This document shows positions 41,018 through 50,125 of a DNA stretch of 64,000 nt, in pieces. Under the pieces are notes generated by a model. That model had not been told where the DNA came from. It saw only the letters and a program-made list of their open reading frames with translations, and did not search any database. Made by a program: the position numbers and the translations under genes. Numbering within the stretch: position 1 is the stretch's first letter; each line of letters starts with the position of its first letter. The DNA comes from Nitrospira sp. (GTDB lineage: Bacteria > Nitrospirota > Nitrospiria > Nitrospirales > Nitrospiraceae), in assembly GCA_036984305.1 (NCBI GenBank), contig BQWY01000001.1, positions 2,253,501 through 2,317,500 on the forward strand, written 5' to 3'.

Positions 41018-42544
41018 ATGGCTATTGCACCAATTCCACGCCTCACCGCGCGGCAAGGTCACGATCCTCGTAAAAGCGACCTCAGCCCTCCCCCGAACCT
41101 TCCCACACACGTGGTTCAAGGCGGAGTCCTGCTGGGGGGCCAGCGCCTCGTTGGACTGACCGTGTCCGGATTGGGCAGCATTTTTCTCGCCCGCTGGTTG
41201 ACGCCGGAGATTTTTGGAACGTACGCGATCCTCTGGTTCTGTATTGCGCTCGCGATCAACGTCTCGGAGATGGGCCTCACGGCCGCCTTGTTATTGCAGC
41301 CCGAAAGCCGCCTTCGCAAGGAATTACCGTCGGTCGCCACGGCTCAACTTCTTGTCATGGTGGCCCTGGCGGCTGCGATGGCCGCGACCACGCCTGTCCT
41401 CATCGACTGGTTAGGACTTGGACCGGAAGCCGCCTGGCCGTTGCGTGCGATGGCCGTGCTGCTCCCACTCTCCGCGTTGCGGTTGGTGCCGGCAGTGAAA
41501 CTCGAGCGCCGGCTCTATTACATGCCGCTTACCATCGCAGACACCATCGACACCATCGTGTTCTATAGTGTTGCGGTTGCAGCGGCCTATGCTGGAGCCG
41601 GACTCTGGAGTTTCGTCATCGGCATTCTGGTCGGGCGGGTGACGAGCATTACCAGCCTCTGGGTGCGTGAACCCTGGTGGCCGATTCTGCCTATTCCGTG
41701 GGGCGAGTGGCGATGCACGATCCGCCGAGGTTGGGCCTTTCAATCCACCGCCATGCTGGTACAAGCCCGAGAGGCCGTGGCCCCGATCCTCGTCCGTCAC
41801 CTCGCCGGGGTCCCTGCCGTCGGCCTGCTCAATCTCGCCTCAGCCCTTGCGCTTCAAACCGTACAAATGACGAATGTCGCTACTCGAGTCCTGTTTCCCA
41901 CCTTCGTACGCCTGCGAGAGGATGACGCGGCCTTTGGAGCAGCCTGCGAGCGCGCCCTGAATCGCGTCGCGGTCATCATCGTCCCGGCGACCGCGTTCCT
42001 CTGTGCGACAGCCGACCCGTTTGTTCGTCTCGTCTACGGTACAGGTTGGACCGCGGCGATTCCATCGGTTCGACTCTTTTGCCTGTCTGCCTTGGCAGGT
42101 GGTCTCACCATGGTGGCCATCCATGCCTTGAATGCTCTTGGGCATGCGTCCGTCGTCTTCCGCCTCAATCTGTGGTGGACGATCCAACTCTGGGTGCTCA
42201 CGCTGATTCTGGTCGTCCCGTTGGGATATGTCGGCTTTGCCGTTGCCCATGTGATTCAAGGGTTGGCCAGCACGCTGGCTTTTCATCATCTTCGGCGACT
42301 GCGACCCGTTCGTGTGCTCGCGCAGCTGCAAGCCCCCTGTACAGCCGCAGCGCTCGTCGCGGCCGTGTTGTATGTTCTGACGCCCTGGCTGAGGAATCTG
42401 GTCTTGTTGGCCGGAGCCGTATCCGTCGCCGTCGCCGTCTACCTCTGCCTGCTCACACTGTTGAGCGGCTCCACGTGGCGCGCCGAAATCTGGCGCGAAT
42501 GGAGGCACGTCGTGGACGCTCGTTGGAGCCATGGCCTGTCATGA
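41018..42544 (+). CDS. Wzx-type oligosaccharide flippase
   Basis: A 508-aa membrane protein with 12-14 hydrophobic segments of the polysaccharide-transport MOP superfamily. The start region VVQGGVLLGGQRLVGLTVSGLGSIFLARWLTPEIFG (given in parts) is the typical first helix pair, and RVLFPTFVRLREDDAAF and FPLYGTGWT-like GTGWTAAIPSVRLFCLSAL segments recur in this family. It would move the lipid-linked unit across the membrane. The ATG at 41018 is six bases after the polymerase stop; its stop overlaps the next start (ATGA). Confidence 0.87.
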   Translation: MAIAPIPRLTARQGHDPRKSDLSPPPNLPTHVVQGGVLLGGQRLVGLTVSGLGSIFLARWLTPEIFGTYAILWFCIALAINVSEMGLTAALLLQPESRLRKELPSVATAQLLVMVALAAAMAATTPVLIDWLGLGPEAAWPLRAMAVLLPLSALRLVPAVKLERRLYYMPLTIADTIDTIVFYSVAVAAAYAGAGLWSFVIGILVGRVTSITSLWVREPWWPILPIPWGEWRCTIRRGWAFQSTAMLVQAREAVAPILVRHLAGVPAVGLLNLASALALQTVQMTNVATRVLFPTFVRLREDDAAFGAACERALNRVAVIIVPATAFLCATADPFVRLVYGTGWTAAIPSVRLFCLSALAGGLTMVAIHALNALGHASVVFRLNLWWTIQLWVLTLILVVPLGYVGFAVAHVIQGLASTLAFHHLRRLRPVRVLAQLQAPCTAAALVAAVLYVLTPWLRNLVLLAGAVSVAVAVYLCLLTLLSGSTWRAEIWREWRHVVDARWSHGLS

Positions 42545-43584
42545 GTCACCCCGATCCTTCTGCGTCGGTGATCGTCCCCGTATTGAACGCATCCAGGACT
42601 TTGCCGGCCTGTCTGGAGGCACTGAGCCGCCTCCGTCCTCGACCATTCGAAGTCCTGCTCATCGATAACGGCTCAACGGACGGCAGTCGAGACATCCTAC
42701 AGGCATTCGTACAGCGGCATCCCAGTTGGGTACGACTACTCGAGGAGGGCCGTCGCGGCGCCTCCGCGTCCCGCAATGCGGGAGCATGGCGCGCACATGG
42801 GGATATTCTGGTCTTCACGGATGCGGACTGCGCTCCGCGCACGGATTGGCTGGAGCAACTCCTCCCTCCGTTTTGTGATCCTTCGGTCGGGGCGGTGGCG
42901 GGCCGGATCGAGGCGACTTCGTCGGGCTCGACGCTCCAACTCTTCAGCGCGCTGTACACGCTGCAATCATCGCCGGAGCCATCCAGACATACTCAGTGGA
43001 CGCCCACCTCCGGCGGCTTCCCGACGGCAAATCTCGCAGTGCGGCGGCCGGTCATGGAGCGCCTGCGCGGATTCGACGAATCGATCGTGATTTACGGCGA
43101 GGACTACGATCTTTGTGCCCGCATTTATCACGAGGGGTACTCCATCGCGTACCGGCCCGGCGCCGTGGTGGTACACGACCACCGGACCAGCGTGTGCGCC
43201 GTCGTGCGCCAAGCCTTCGGATTCGGCCGGAGTCATGCCTACCTGCTTCGCAGACATACCCGCGCACGACTGTGGCTGGAGTGGCCCCAGCGAGCCATCG
43301 CATCCGTGCCGAGCCCTTTGCGTGGATGGGTCAATCCCGTCTCGGCGGACAAGAAATTGCTCTGCTTTCTTCTGGCCGGATTCCTTTGGAGACCCCTCTG
43401 GATATTCCTGCCGCTGTACGCCGTCTGGCTGGGTTGGGATGCCCGCCGCCGGGCCGTGTGCCACGGCAGGGCGGTATCCCTCGTGACGATCATCCAACTG
43501 GCGGGACTCCATCTCATCAAGGCGTCTGCCATGACGGCGGGACGCTGGATGGGTTCCCTTCGATACGGGGTCATGTGTTTGTAG
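42541..43584 (+). CDS. Family 2 glycosyltransferase
   Basis: A 347-aa GT-A glycosyltransferase. The N-terminal VIVPVLNASRTLPACLEAL and IDNGSTDGS, the metal-binding D94-A-D96 in VFTDADCAP, and the acceptor-base block GEDYDLCAR (E187, D188) are clear. The last 80 residues contain two hydrophobic segments, so it is probably membrane-attached. It overlaps the flippase gene by four bases. Donor and acceptor sugars cannot be predicted. Confidence 0.9.
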   Translation: MSHPDPSASVIVPVLNASRTLPACLEALSRLRPRPFEVLLIDNGSTDGSRDILQAFVQRHPSWVRLLEEGRRGASASRNAGAWRAHGDILVFTDADCAPRTDWLEQLLPPFCDPSVGAVAGRIEATSSGSTLQLFSALYTLQSSPEPSRHTQWTPTSGGFPTANLAVRRPVMERLRGFDESIVIYGEDYDLCARIYHEGYSIAYRPGAVVVHDHRTSVCAVVRQAFGFGRSHAYLLRRHTRARLWLEWPQRAIASVPSPLRGWVNPVSADKKLLCFLLAGFLWRPLWIFLPLYAVWLGWDARRRAVCHGRAVSLVTIIQLAGLHLIKASAMTAGRWMGSLRYGVMCL

Positions 43585-43622
43585 CAGCCTGACGGCTGCG
43601 CCCACGATACAACAGGGACTCT

Positions 43623-44675
43623 ATGCATCAGACTCTTCCTCAGGCCGCACCCCCCGCCGCAACGGTGCCCTTGGTTTCGATCGTCATCTGCACCAAAGAT
43701 CGACCGCGTGAACTGGTGCGGGCGATCGAATCGGTGCGGGCATGCGGAGCGATGGGACGGACCGCAGAGATTATCGTCGTGGAGGAGTCCGACCTCCCCA
43801 CGGCCGTCACGGGAGTTCGTCACGTTTCGCACCGCCGGCAGGGCGGGGGATTCGGGCAGACGCGGAACGCCGGCGTACGTTTCGCTCACGCCCCGTACAT
43901 CGTATTTTTCGACGACGATTGCGAGGCCGAAGCCGGATGGCTCGAACGTCTCTTGGCACCGCTCGAACAGGACGCGACCATCCTCGGCGTGGCCGGTTCC
44001 GTCCTGGTTCACAATTGCGGAACAATCGGCTACGCGGAAAATATTTTGGGCTTTCCCGGGGGCGGTCTCCGCTACGTGCACGAGGCCCGCGGCCGAACGG
44101 TACCCACTCAGGTACTCTCTACGTGCAATTGCGCCTATCGACGAGAGGCCTACCTGCAAGCCGGTGGGTGTCCGGAAGATCCTCTCTATCGAACTCCTGG
44201 GGGAGAGGACTTCGTCCTGGCCGAACGCATCCGTCGCCTGGGCCGATGTGTCTATGTGCCGGATGCCGCCGTCTATCATCGCCCGCGTGGAAGTCTGAGG
44301 TCGATCGCGCGATGGTTTGCGGGGCGCGGGCGGAATGAGATACTCGCCCTGCTCTCGACACCGGATCCCAAGTCATTCGGAGCGTTCCTCTTGCGTAGCT
44401 CGTGGACGGTACGATTCGTCGCGCTTGTCGGGGTCGTGTTCTGGCAGCCGTCCCTGATCCGGTGGCTTCCTGTATGTCTGGTCGTCTATTTTGCCGCCAT
44501 GCTGTGGCGATACCGATTCGCCCGCGCCTATGCCTCGCACCGTCGCGCGTGGTGGGTCGTTCCTCTCGTAAAACTCACGATGGATCTCGGGACGGAAGTC
44601 GGGCGATGGCAAGGGCTGACCGGACTCCTTCGCTCGACCATTCTCCCCACTCCCGCAGGATCCCCGCGTATATGA
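43623..44675 (+). CDS. Family 2 glycosyltransferase
   Basis: A 350-aa GT-A enzyme, related to the preceding one: VSIVICTKDRPRELVRAIESV, FFDDDCEAE (D97-D99) and GGEDFVLAERIRRLG. Two hydrophobic segments near residues 260-305 suggest membrane association. Thirty-eight bases separate it from the previous gene, including a short GCAGCC/GGCTGC hairpin. Its stop overlaps the methyltransferase start (ATGA). Confidence 0.9.
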   Translation: MHQTLPQAAPPAATVPLVSIVICTKDRPRELVRAIESVRACGAMGRTAEIIVVEESDLPTAVTGVRHVSHRRQGGGFGQTRNAGVRFAHAPYIVFFDDDCEAEAGWLERLLAPLEQDATILGVAGSVLVHNCGTIGYAENILGFPGGGLRYVHEARGRTVPTQVLSTCNCAYRREAYLQAGGCPEDPLYRTPGGEDFVLAERIRRLGRCVYVPDAAVYHRPRGSLRSIARWFAGRGRNEILALLSTPDPKSFGAFLLRSSWTVRFVALVGVVFWQPSLIRWLPVCLVVYFAAMLWRYRFARAYASHRRAWWVVPLVKLTMDLGTEVGRWQGLTGLLRSTILPTPAGSPRI

Positions 44676-45709
44676 CCACGGCACTTGCACCGCTGCAGCG
44701 CGATGTCGCACCTCTCCTCGACGGTGACGTCGGAATCCATTGTCCCCTCTGCGCAGGCGGGGTCGGCATGCCCCTGCTGTGGGGCCGCGACATGATGTAC
44801 GATCGGCTGGATCGCTTCGCTGTGGTGGCATGCCGATCCTGCGGTTTTCTCCAAAGCTGGCCGTATCTTTCTCCGGAAGCGCTCGGCCGATACTACCCCG
44901 AGTCCTATTTCGCTCCTGTGCGCAGGACGGAGCGTCCTCATGAAGCCGACTGCCTGCTGGCACTCGGCCGTCGGCTGTACGCCCGGCTGCAGCGTGGCGA
45001 CTCGTGCTCACGGTTGGCCTGCCGCGTACCTCCCAAATGGATCGATCTAGCCCTTCCATCCCATGCCGAGCCAGGTCTGCCGGCGGGGCGGTTGCTCGAT
45101 GTCGGATCGGGCAGTGGACGATTCCTCGCAGGCGCGCTGAGCCTCGGGTGGCACGTCGAAGCGCTGGATGCCGGTGCAAAGGTCGATGAGGTAGGACAGG
45201 TCCTCGGTATCCCGGCGCATCAAGGAACTCTTGACCGGATCGTTGGGCGGCTCAGGCCGGGTTTCGACCTGGTCAGCTTCAATCACGTGTTGGAACACGT
45301 GGCGACACCGCTCGAGACGTTGAAAGCCGCTCGGCGTCTGCTGTCACCGGGGGGTGTCGTTCGGGTTCAAGTGCCGCTCTGGCGTCCCTGGTGCGCCAGA
45401 CTGTTCGGCATCTACTGGTCGTCGTTGGACCTGCCGCGGCATCGGTGGCATTTCAGGGTGGAGGACATTGCCTGTCTGTCGAGGCTGGCGGGATTTGGCC
45501 GCCTCCTGTTCCTCCCCGAGACCGGTACGCACATTCTCACCAGCAGCGTCCGCCTCTGGCTACGCCACCACCCGGCCTGGCGACGATGGGAATCGTGGGC
45601 GTCGGTCGACAACCGCGCATTGCGACGGGCCACGTATCCGCTGGGGTTGGCTGCCGCACTGCTGCGCCGCCCGTTCGAAGGGACGTTTTACCTGATGGAC
45701 GGCCCATGA
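44672..45709 (+). CDS. SAM-dependent methyltransferase with zinc-ribbon-like N-terminus
   Basis: A 345-aa class I methyltransferase. The SAM-binding motif is RLLDVGSGSGRFLAG (about 141-154), and SFNHVLEHVATPLETLKAARRLL (in two parts) is the later Methyltransf_11-type block. The N-terminus has paired cysteines C24/C27 and C54/C57, like a small zinc ribbon. It probably methylates a sugar or lipid-linked glycan in this pathway. It overlaps both neighbours by four bases. Confidence 0.85.
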   Translation: MTTALAPLQRDVAPLLDGDVGIHCPLCAGGVGMPLLWGRDMMYDRLDRFAVVACRSCGFLQSWPYLSPEALGRYYPESYFAPVRRTERPHEADCLLALGRRLYARLQRGDSCSRLACRVPPKWIDLALPSHAEPGLPAGRLLDVGSGSGRFLAGALSLGWHVEALDAGAKVDEVGQVLGIPAHQGTLDRIVGRLRPGFDLVSFNHVLEHVATPLETLKAARRLLSPGGVVRVQVPLWRPWCARLFGIYWSSLDLPRHRWHFRVEDIACLSRLAGFGRLLFLPETGTHILTSSVRLWLRHHPAWRRWESWASVDNRALRRATYPLGLAAALLRRPFEGTFYLMDGP

Positions 45710-46611
45710 CCGAATGCCCCACGATCAGTGCGATTGTCCTCATTCGAAACCATGCACCGCATATCCGGCCTTGCCTGGCCACACTTGCGTGGGTCGACGA
45801 GATTGTGGTGGTGAGTGACGGGAGCGAAGACGGGAGCGTCGCAATCGCGCGGGAATTTTCCAATGCCCGCGTCGTGCACCGCGCACTGGGGGAGGACTGG
45901 TCGGCCCAGATGAATTTCGGCCTGGACCAGGCAACCAGCGCATGGCTGTTCCAGATCGACGTCGACGAGCGCGTACCGAGCCCACTGGCCGCAGAGCTGC
46001 AACGGCTTATTCATCGGACGGATATTAACGGGATCAATCTACGCATCCTTGGCGATGTCTTCGGACATCTCCAGGGCCACCGTTCCGACAGTGGACGCGC
46101 CGTGCGGCTCGTTCGGCGTGGACGGGGTCGATTCGAAGCCAAACGCGTCCACGCGCGGCTTCAGGTGAACGGACGGGTCGCCGCCGCCCAGGAAGTCCTG
46201 GTGCATCTGGGACCATTTCCGACCGTGGAAAGCTATTGGACGAAGAACGCGTTCTACGCCCGGCTCGAAGCGGCCACCAACCTCGAACGAATGGAGCGAT
46301 CGCCCAGGAATTCGTGCGGGACCGCGATGATCGAGGCGTTGCTAAAACCCATGATGGTCTTTCTCAAGAAATATGTCTTCGAGGGCGGCTGGCGCGAGGG
46401 CCTGTTCGGCCTGCACTATTCGATCATGCGCGCCATCGGCTATTACATGGTGGCGGTGGCTTCGTGGGAACGTCGACAGCAGAGACGCAGTGCCCTGCGA
46501 GCCTATTGCCTGGCAGAGAACATTCCGTATTTGGACCCGACTCCCGTTCCATCACTCCCTCGAGCCGATTCCGTCCCCTCAAAACCAGCCCGGATGGCTT
46601 CCAATCGGTAA
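45706..46611 (+). CDS. Family 2 glycosyltransferase, WaaE/KdtX-like
   Basis: A 301-aa GT2 protein of the lipopolysaccharide-core beta-glucosyltransferase type: ISAIVLIRNHAPHIRPCL, VSDGSEDGS, and D85-V-D87 in QIDVDERVPSPLAAEL. The C-terminal part (KPMMVFLKKYVFEGGWREGLFGLHY in pieces) is the conserved tail of this group. It overlaps the methyltransferase by four bases. Confidence 0.88.
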   Translation: MTECPTISAIVLIRNHAPHIRPCLATLAWVDEIVVVSDGSEDGSVAIAREFSNARVVHRALGEDWSAQMNFGLDQATSAWLFQIDVDERVPSPLAAELQRLIHRTDINGINLRILGDVFGHLQGHRSDSGRAVRLVRRGRGRFEAKRVHARLQVNGRVAAAQEVLVHLGPFPTVESYWTKNAFYARLEAATNLERMERSPRNSCGTAMIEALLKPMMVFLKKYVFEGGWREGLFGLHYSIMRAIGYYMVAVASWERRQQRRSALRAYCLAENIPYLDPTPVPSLPRADSVPSKPARMASNR

Positions 46612-46748
46612 TCGATGGCCAGGCCGTATATGGCTGCAAATCGGTTTTTGGTTCGAGTCCGCCCCATCATCCGGTACCATGAGTCCTGATCCGACCGGAT
46701 CGGAGCCATGCTCGTGTTCTTCGCAAAGTCAAGGTGTTAGCAGCTCGC

Positions 46749-47858
46749 ATGTCGATTTCCGTCACGCCGGTGCTCTACGTATCTCATCATGCCGACATTG
46801 TCGGTGGTGGGGAAATCAGCCTGCTCCATCTGGCCGAGCGTCTGGACCGCACGCGCTGGTGCCCTCTGATGGTGCTGCCTGGGCAAGGGGCAATGGCGGC
46901 CGAGTGTCGGCGTCGCGACATCGCGACGTTCATCCTGCCCATGCCGACCTGCCGGCGGTTCGGTAAGGACATGCGCGCCAGTGTGACGCGACTACGGGAG
47001 ATCATCCGTGTGACGGATGCCTCCGTGCTCCATGCCAACGGCTCCCGGGCCATGATGTATGCGGGAATCGCCGGCCGCCTGGAAGGACGCCGCGTGGTGT
47101 GGCACGTGCGCGTGGCGCAGCCGGATGGATTCATCGATCGAGTGCTGGCCCGACTGGCGCATCGCATCGTCGTGAATTCGCAGGCCGTGGCGGCGCGCTT
47201 CGGCTTCGTTTCTCCCAATCGACTTCTGTGCATTTATAACGGAATCGATCTCGATGCCTATGCTCCGGCCGTACCCCATTCCGCCGACGCCGTGCGCCGC
47301 CAACTCGGGGTGCCCCTGAACGTGCCGATGGCCATGAGTATCGGACGGATGACTTCGGAGAAAGGTCAGGGCTACCTGCTCGAGGTGGCACAGCGTTTGG
47401 CCGCGGCGATGCCTGATTTGTATTGGGTGTTGGTGGGCGATGGCAAGGAACGGGCGGTGCTCGAAACGCGCTGCAAAGAAATGGGGCTCGACGATCGAGT
47501 CCGATTTCCAGGTTGGCTCACCGACATCCCCGCCGCACTCGCCGCGTGCGATCTCTTCGTTCTCCCGTCGGTCAGCGAAGGATTTGGTCGGGTGCTCGTC
47601 GAAGCCATGGCCATGCGGAAAGCCGTCGTCGCCAGCCGAACCGGTGGAGTTCCGGAAGTCGTCGTGCCGGGCGAGACAGGCATTCTCGTCCCGCCCGCCA
47701 ACCCCGACGCGTTGGCCCGAGCCGTTGGCGCGTTGATCGCCAATCCACAGTTGGCCGAATATTTCGGACAGAACGGCCGCCTGCGGGTGGAAGACCGTTT
47801 CACCCTCTCCCACCACGTACAGGCGGTGAGCGGGGTCTACGACGCCTTGGTGGCCTGA
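46749..47858 (+). CDS. Family 4 glycosyltransferase
   Basis: A 369-aa GT-B enzyme. The N-terminal VGGGEISLLHLAERL glycine-rich loop, the nucleotide-sugar region SIGRMTSEKGQGYLLEVAQRL and the EX7E motif PSVSEGFGRVLVEAMAMRKAVVASRTGGVPE (cited as its SEGFGRVLVEAM core) define a retaining GT4. The ATG at 46749 is preferred; an in-frame GTG lies at 46734. A 137-base gap precedes it, without a clear promoter. Confidence 0.9.
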   Translation: MSISVTPVLYVSHHADIVGGGEISLLHLAERLDRTRWCPLMVLPGQGAMAAECRRRDIATFILPMPTCRRFGKDMRASVTRLREIIRVTDASVLHANGSRAMMYAGIAGRLEGRRVVWHVRVAQPDGFIDRVLARLAHRIVVNSQAVAARFGFVSPNRLLCIYNGIDLDAYAPAVPHSADAVRRQLGVPLNVPMAMSIGRMTSEKGQGYLLEVAQRLAAAMPDLYWVLVGDGKERAVLETRCKEMGLDDRVRFPGWLTDIPAALAACDLFVLPSVSEGFGRVLVEAMAMRKAVVASRTGGVPEVVVPGETGILVPPANPDALARAVGALIANPQLAEYFGQNGRLRVEDRFTLSHHVQAVSGVYDALVA

Positions 47859-47902
47859 TCACACTGCTGCCGGTCCTCGTCATGCACAGGGGCTGAAGGG
47901 AG

Positions 47903-49015
47903 ATGAACACCATCCGAGTCGGATTCGACGGTCGTGAGTTGCAGCCCGGCGTCCGTACGGGGATCGGACGGTACCTCCGCGAAGTGTTGCGAGCGGGCGA
48001 GCGGGCTGGCTGGGACTGCATCGTGTACGGCGATCGCTCCACGGCTCTCCCAGCCGACATCGCCGCGCTGCCCTTGAAACGATTGAGGCCGCGCCTAAGC
48101 CAGTGGTGGGATCAGATCAGCCTGCCGCGCTCGCTGGCTCGCGACCGGGTTTCAGTTTTTCTCTCGCCGTATTATAAGGGTCCGATACGGGCCGCCTGCC
48201 CAACCGTCATTACGATTCACGATCTGTTGTTCATCGAATACCCCGGGCGGCGGCGCCCCGTGTACGACTGGGTCATGACCCGCTTGGCTTGTCTGTATGC
48301 CGACACCGCTCATGCCATCATCGCCGATTCGGAATACTCCAAACGTGCCATCGTCACACGGCTCGGGATGGCCGCCGACAAAATCACGGTGATTCCCGTG
48401 GCGCTCGGATCCGAGTTTCGGCCAATGACTCCTTCCGATACCGTGTCCGCCACATATGAATTGCGTGCTCCCTACATCTTGACCGTCGGGAATTTTCTTC
48501 CGCACAAGAACATGCCGCGTCTGGTGGAAGCGTACTCCCGCCTGCCGGCGACGTTGCGCGGCCGCTACCGTCTCGTCCTGGCGGGCCGTCCAAACGACCA
48601 TGCGTCGGCGCTGGCCCGCACGATCGAGACGCTCGGTCTGTCCAATCGCGTGTCGTTCCCCGGCCCTATTGCAGACGAGGACTTGCCGGCCCTGTATGCA
48701 GGCGCCTCGCTGTTCGTCTTTCCGTCGCTGGAGGAGGGCTTCGGCTTACCCGCACTTGAAGCGCTCGCCTGCGGAACGCCCGTAGCCGCCTCGAATCGCG
48801 CGTCCATTCCGGAGGTTGTCGATACCGCAGCGATGCTGTTCGATCCCGAAGACGTGGGCGCAATGACGGTGGCCATGGAACAGATTTTGACCGACCACGA
48901 CCTTCGCGAACGTCTCCGCCGCGACGGTCTCGCGCAGGCTCAACGATTCACTGCGGAACGTACGACGGGGCAGGTGATCCGCCTCATCGAGCGCGTTGCG
49001 GCCGAGGCGGCCTGA
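47903..49015 (+). CDS. Family 4 glycosyltransferase
   Basis: A 370-aa GT4 of the mannosyltransferase-like group: FDGRELQPGVRTGIGRYLRE at the N-terminus, DLLFIEYPGRR, TVGNFLPHKNMPRLVEAY and the EX7E core SLEEGFGLPALEALACGTP. A GAAGGGAG site precedes the ATG. It lies between two other modification and transfer genes of the locus. Confidence 0.9.
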   Translation: MNTIRVGFDGRELQPGVRTGIGRYLREVLRAGERAGWDCIVYGDRSTALPADIAALPLKRLRPRLSQWWDQISLPRSLARDRVSVFLSPYYKGPIRAACPTVITIHDLLFIEYPGRRRPVYDWVMTRLACLYADTAHAIIADSEYSKRAIVTRLGMAADKITVIPVALGSEFRPMTPSDTVSATYELRAPYILTVGNFLPHKNMPRLVEAYSRLPATLRGRYRLVLAGRPNDHASALARTIETLGLSNRVSFPGPIADEDLPALYAGASLFVFPSLEEGFGLPALEALACGTPVAASNRASIPEVVDTAAMLFDPEDVGAMTVAMEQILTDHDLRERLRRDGLAQAQRFTAERTTGQVIRLIERVAAEAA

Positions 49016-49048
49016 GATGACTGGGGCCTCGACGAATCGGATATCGCA

Positions 49049-49909
49049 ATGACGGAAGCCGTGGCCTGTGCATGCCATCACCATCTGGCATATGCCAGAC
49101 GACTCGAGTCCGGGCTGGAGTTGCTGGAATGTCAAGGATGCGGACTGTACGCGCGGCGTGATCTTCCCGCAGCGGATCGGCTCGCGGCTCATTACCGTAC
49201 AGAGTATTGGGTCCGGTATGCAACTGAGCAGACGACAGATGCGCGGGCCAACGTGTTTCGTCACGTGATGAAGCGTGTACGCGAACACCACCCCCGCGAG
49301 GGATCTCTTTTGGACGTCGGGTGCGGTCCGGGTCTCTTGCTCGATCACGCCGGGGCAACCGGATGGTCGGGCGTTGGGATCGAGCCCTCCATGGAGGCCG
49401 CCAGAATCGGACAACAGGCCGGACGCCACATCATCGTCGGGGAGTGGCCGGAGATCGAGTGGCCGGATCAATCGACAGACGCCGTCGTATTCCTCAACGT
49501 CCTGGATCACCTGCGCCATCCCGTCGCCGCCATGCAGGCTGCCTGGAGAGTCCTGCGTCCGGACGGCGTCGTGTACCTGCGCGTGCCGAACGGTCCGTTT
49601 CACGTACGACTGCTGGCGCATCGATGGCCGACGGCGGTCTCGCGGCTGTCGGTCTTCCATCTTTATGGGTTCGGTGCCAAAGCCCTACGGACACTCTTGA
49701 ACGGTGTGGGATTCGTCGACGTTGCCGTCCGCACGGCCCCGCTCAGTCAGCAGGATGCGTATGTCGCCGAGGCCTGCCGCAGCGATTGGAGCCGCCGGAT
49801 CACCAAAGCCGGGCTGGCCGCCGGCTACCGCGTCGCGTCCGCAGTCGGACTGGATCGGTATCCATGGGGCCCTTCGCTCGAAGCGATCGCCGTCAAGCGG
49901 GGAGGGTAA
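49049..49909 (+). CDS. SAM-dependent methyltransferase with cysteine-rich N-terminus
   Basis: A 286-aa class I methyltransferase. The SAM loop is SLLDVGCGPGLLLD (about 86-99) and VVFLNVLDHLRHPVAAM the later motif. Cysteines C7, C9, C28 and C31 near the N-terminus resemble the zinc-binding leader of C-methyltransferase-like proteins, as in the other methyltransferase of this locus. Likely target: a sugar or glycan of the pathway. Confidence 0.85.
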   Translation: MTEAVACACHHHLAYARRLESGLELLECQGCGLYARRDLPAADRLAAHYRTEYWVRYATEQTTDARANVFRHVMKRVREHHPREGSLLDVGCGPGLLLDHAGATGWSGVGIEPSMEAARIGQQAGRHIIVGEWPEIEWPDQSTDAVVFLNVLDHLRHPVAAMQAAWRVLRPDGVVYLRVPNGPFHVRLLAHRWPTAVSRLSVFHLYGFGAKALRTLLNGVGFVDVAVRTAPLSQQDAYVAEACRSDWSRRITKAGLAAGYRVASAVGLDRYPWGPSLEAIAVKRGG

Positions 49910-49913
49910 ATCG

Positions 49914-50111
49914 ATGAGGTGGTTGTCGGCCGGATGGCGCCGGCGGCTGAAATGGAGCGAACTGATCGTCGTGCTCGCCCTGCTGACCGCGTGCCTGGCC
50001 ATGGGAGTGAGCTATTTCCTGCGAACCTACTACGGACACAACGCGAACGGGTACGAGCCCTTCGATACGCAGCGTGAACAACAGATGCAGAAATCTTCCA
50101 CAGGGCATTAG
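49914..50111 (+). CDS. 65-aa single-pass membrane protein
   Basis: A small protein with a basic N-terminus (RWLSAGWRRRLKW), one hydrophobic segment at about 17-36 and a polar tail. It starts four bases after the methyltransferase stop, with a GGGAGGGTAAATCG site, and ends 14 bases before asnB. The tight spacing and good ribosome binding site make it likely real. No family is recognised; it could be a small subunit or an anchor for a pathway complex. Confidence 0.6.
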   Translation: MRWLSAGWRRRLKWSELIVVLALLTACLAMGVSYFLRTYYGHNANGYEPFDTQREQQMQKSSTGH

Positions 50112-50125
50112 GGACCTGAGACACG

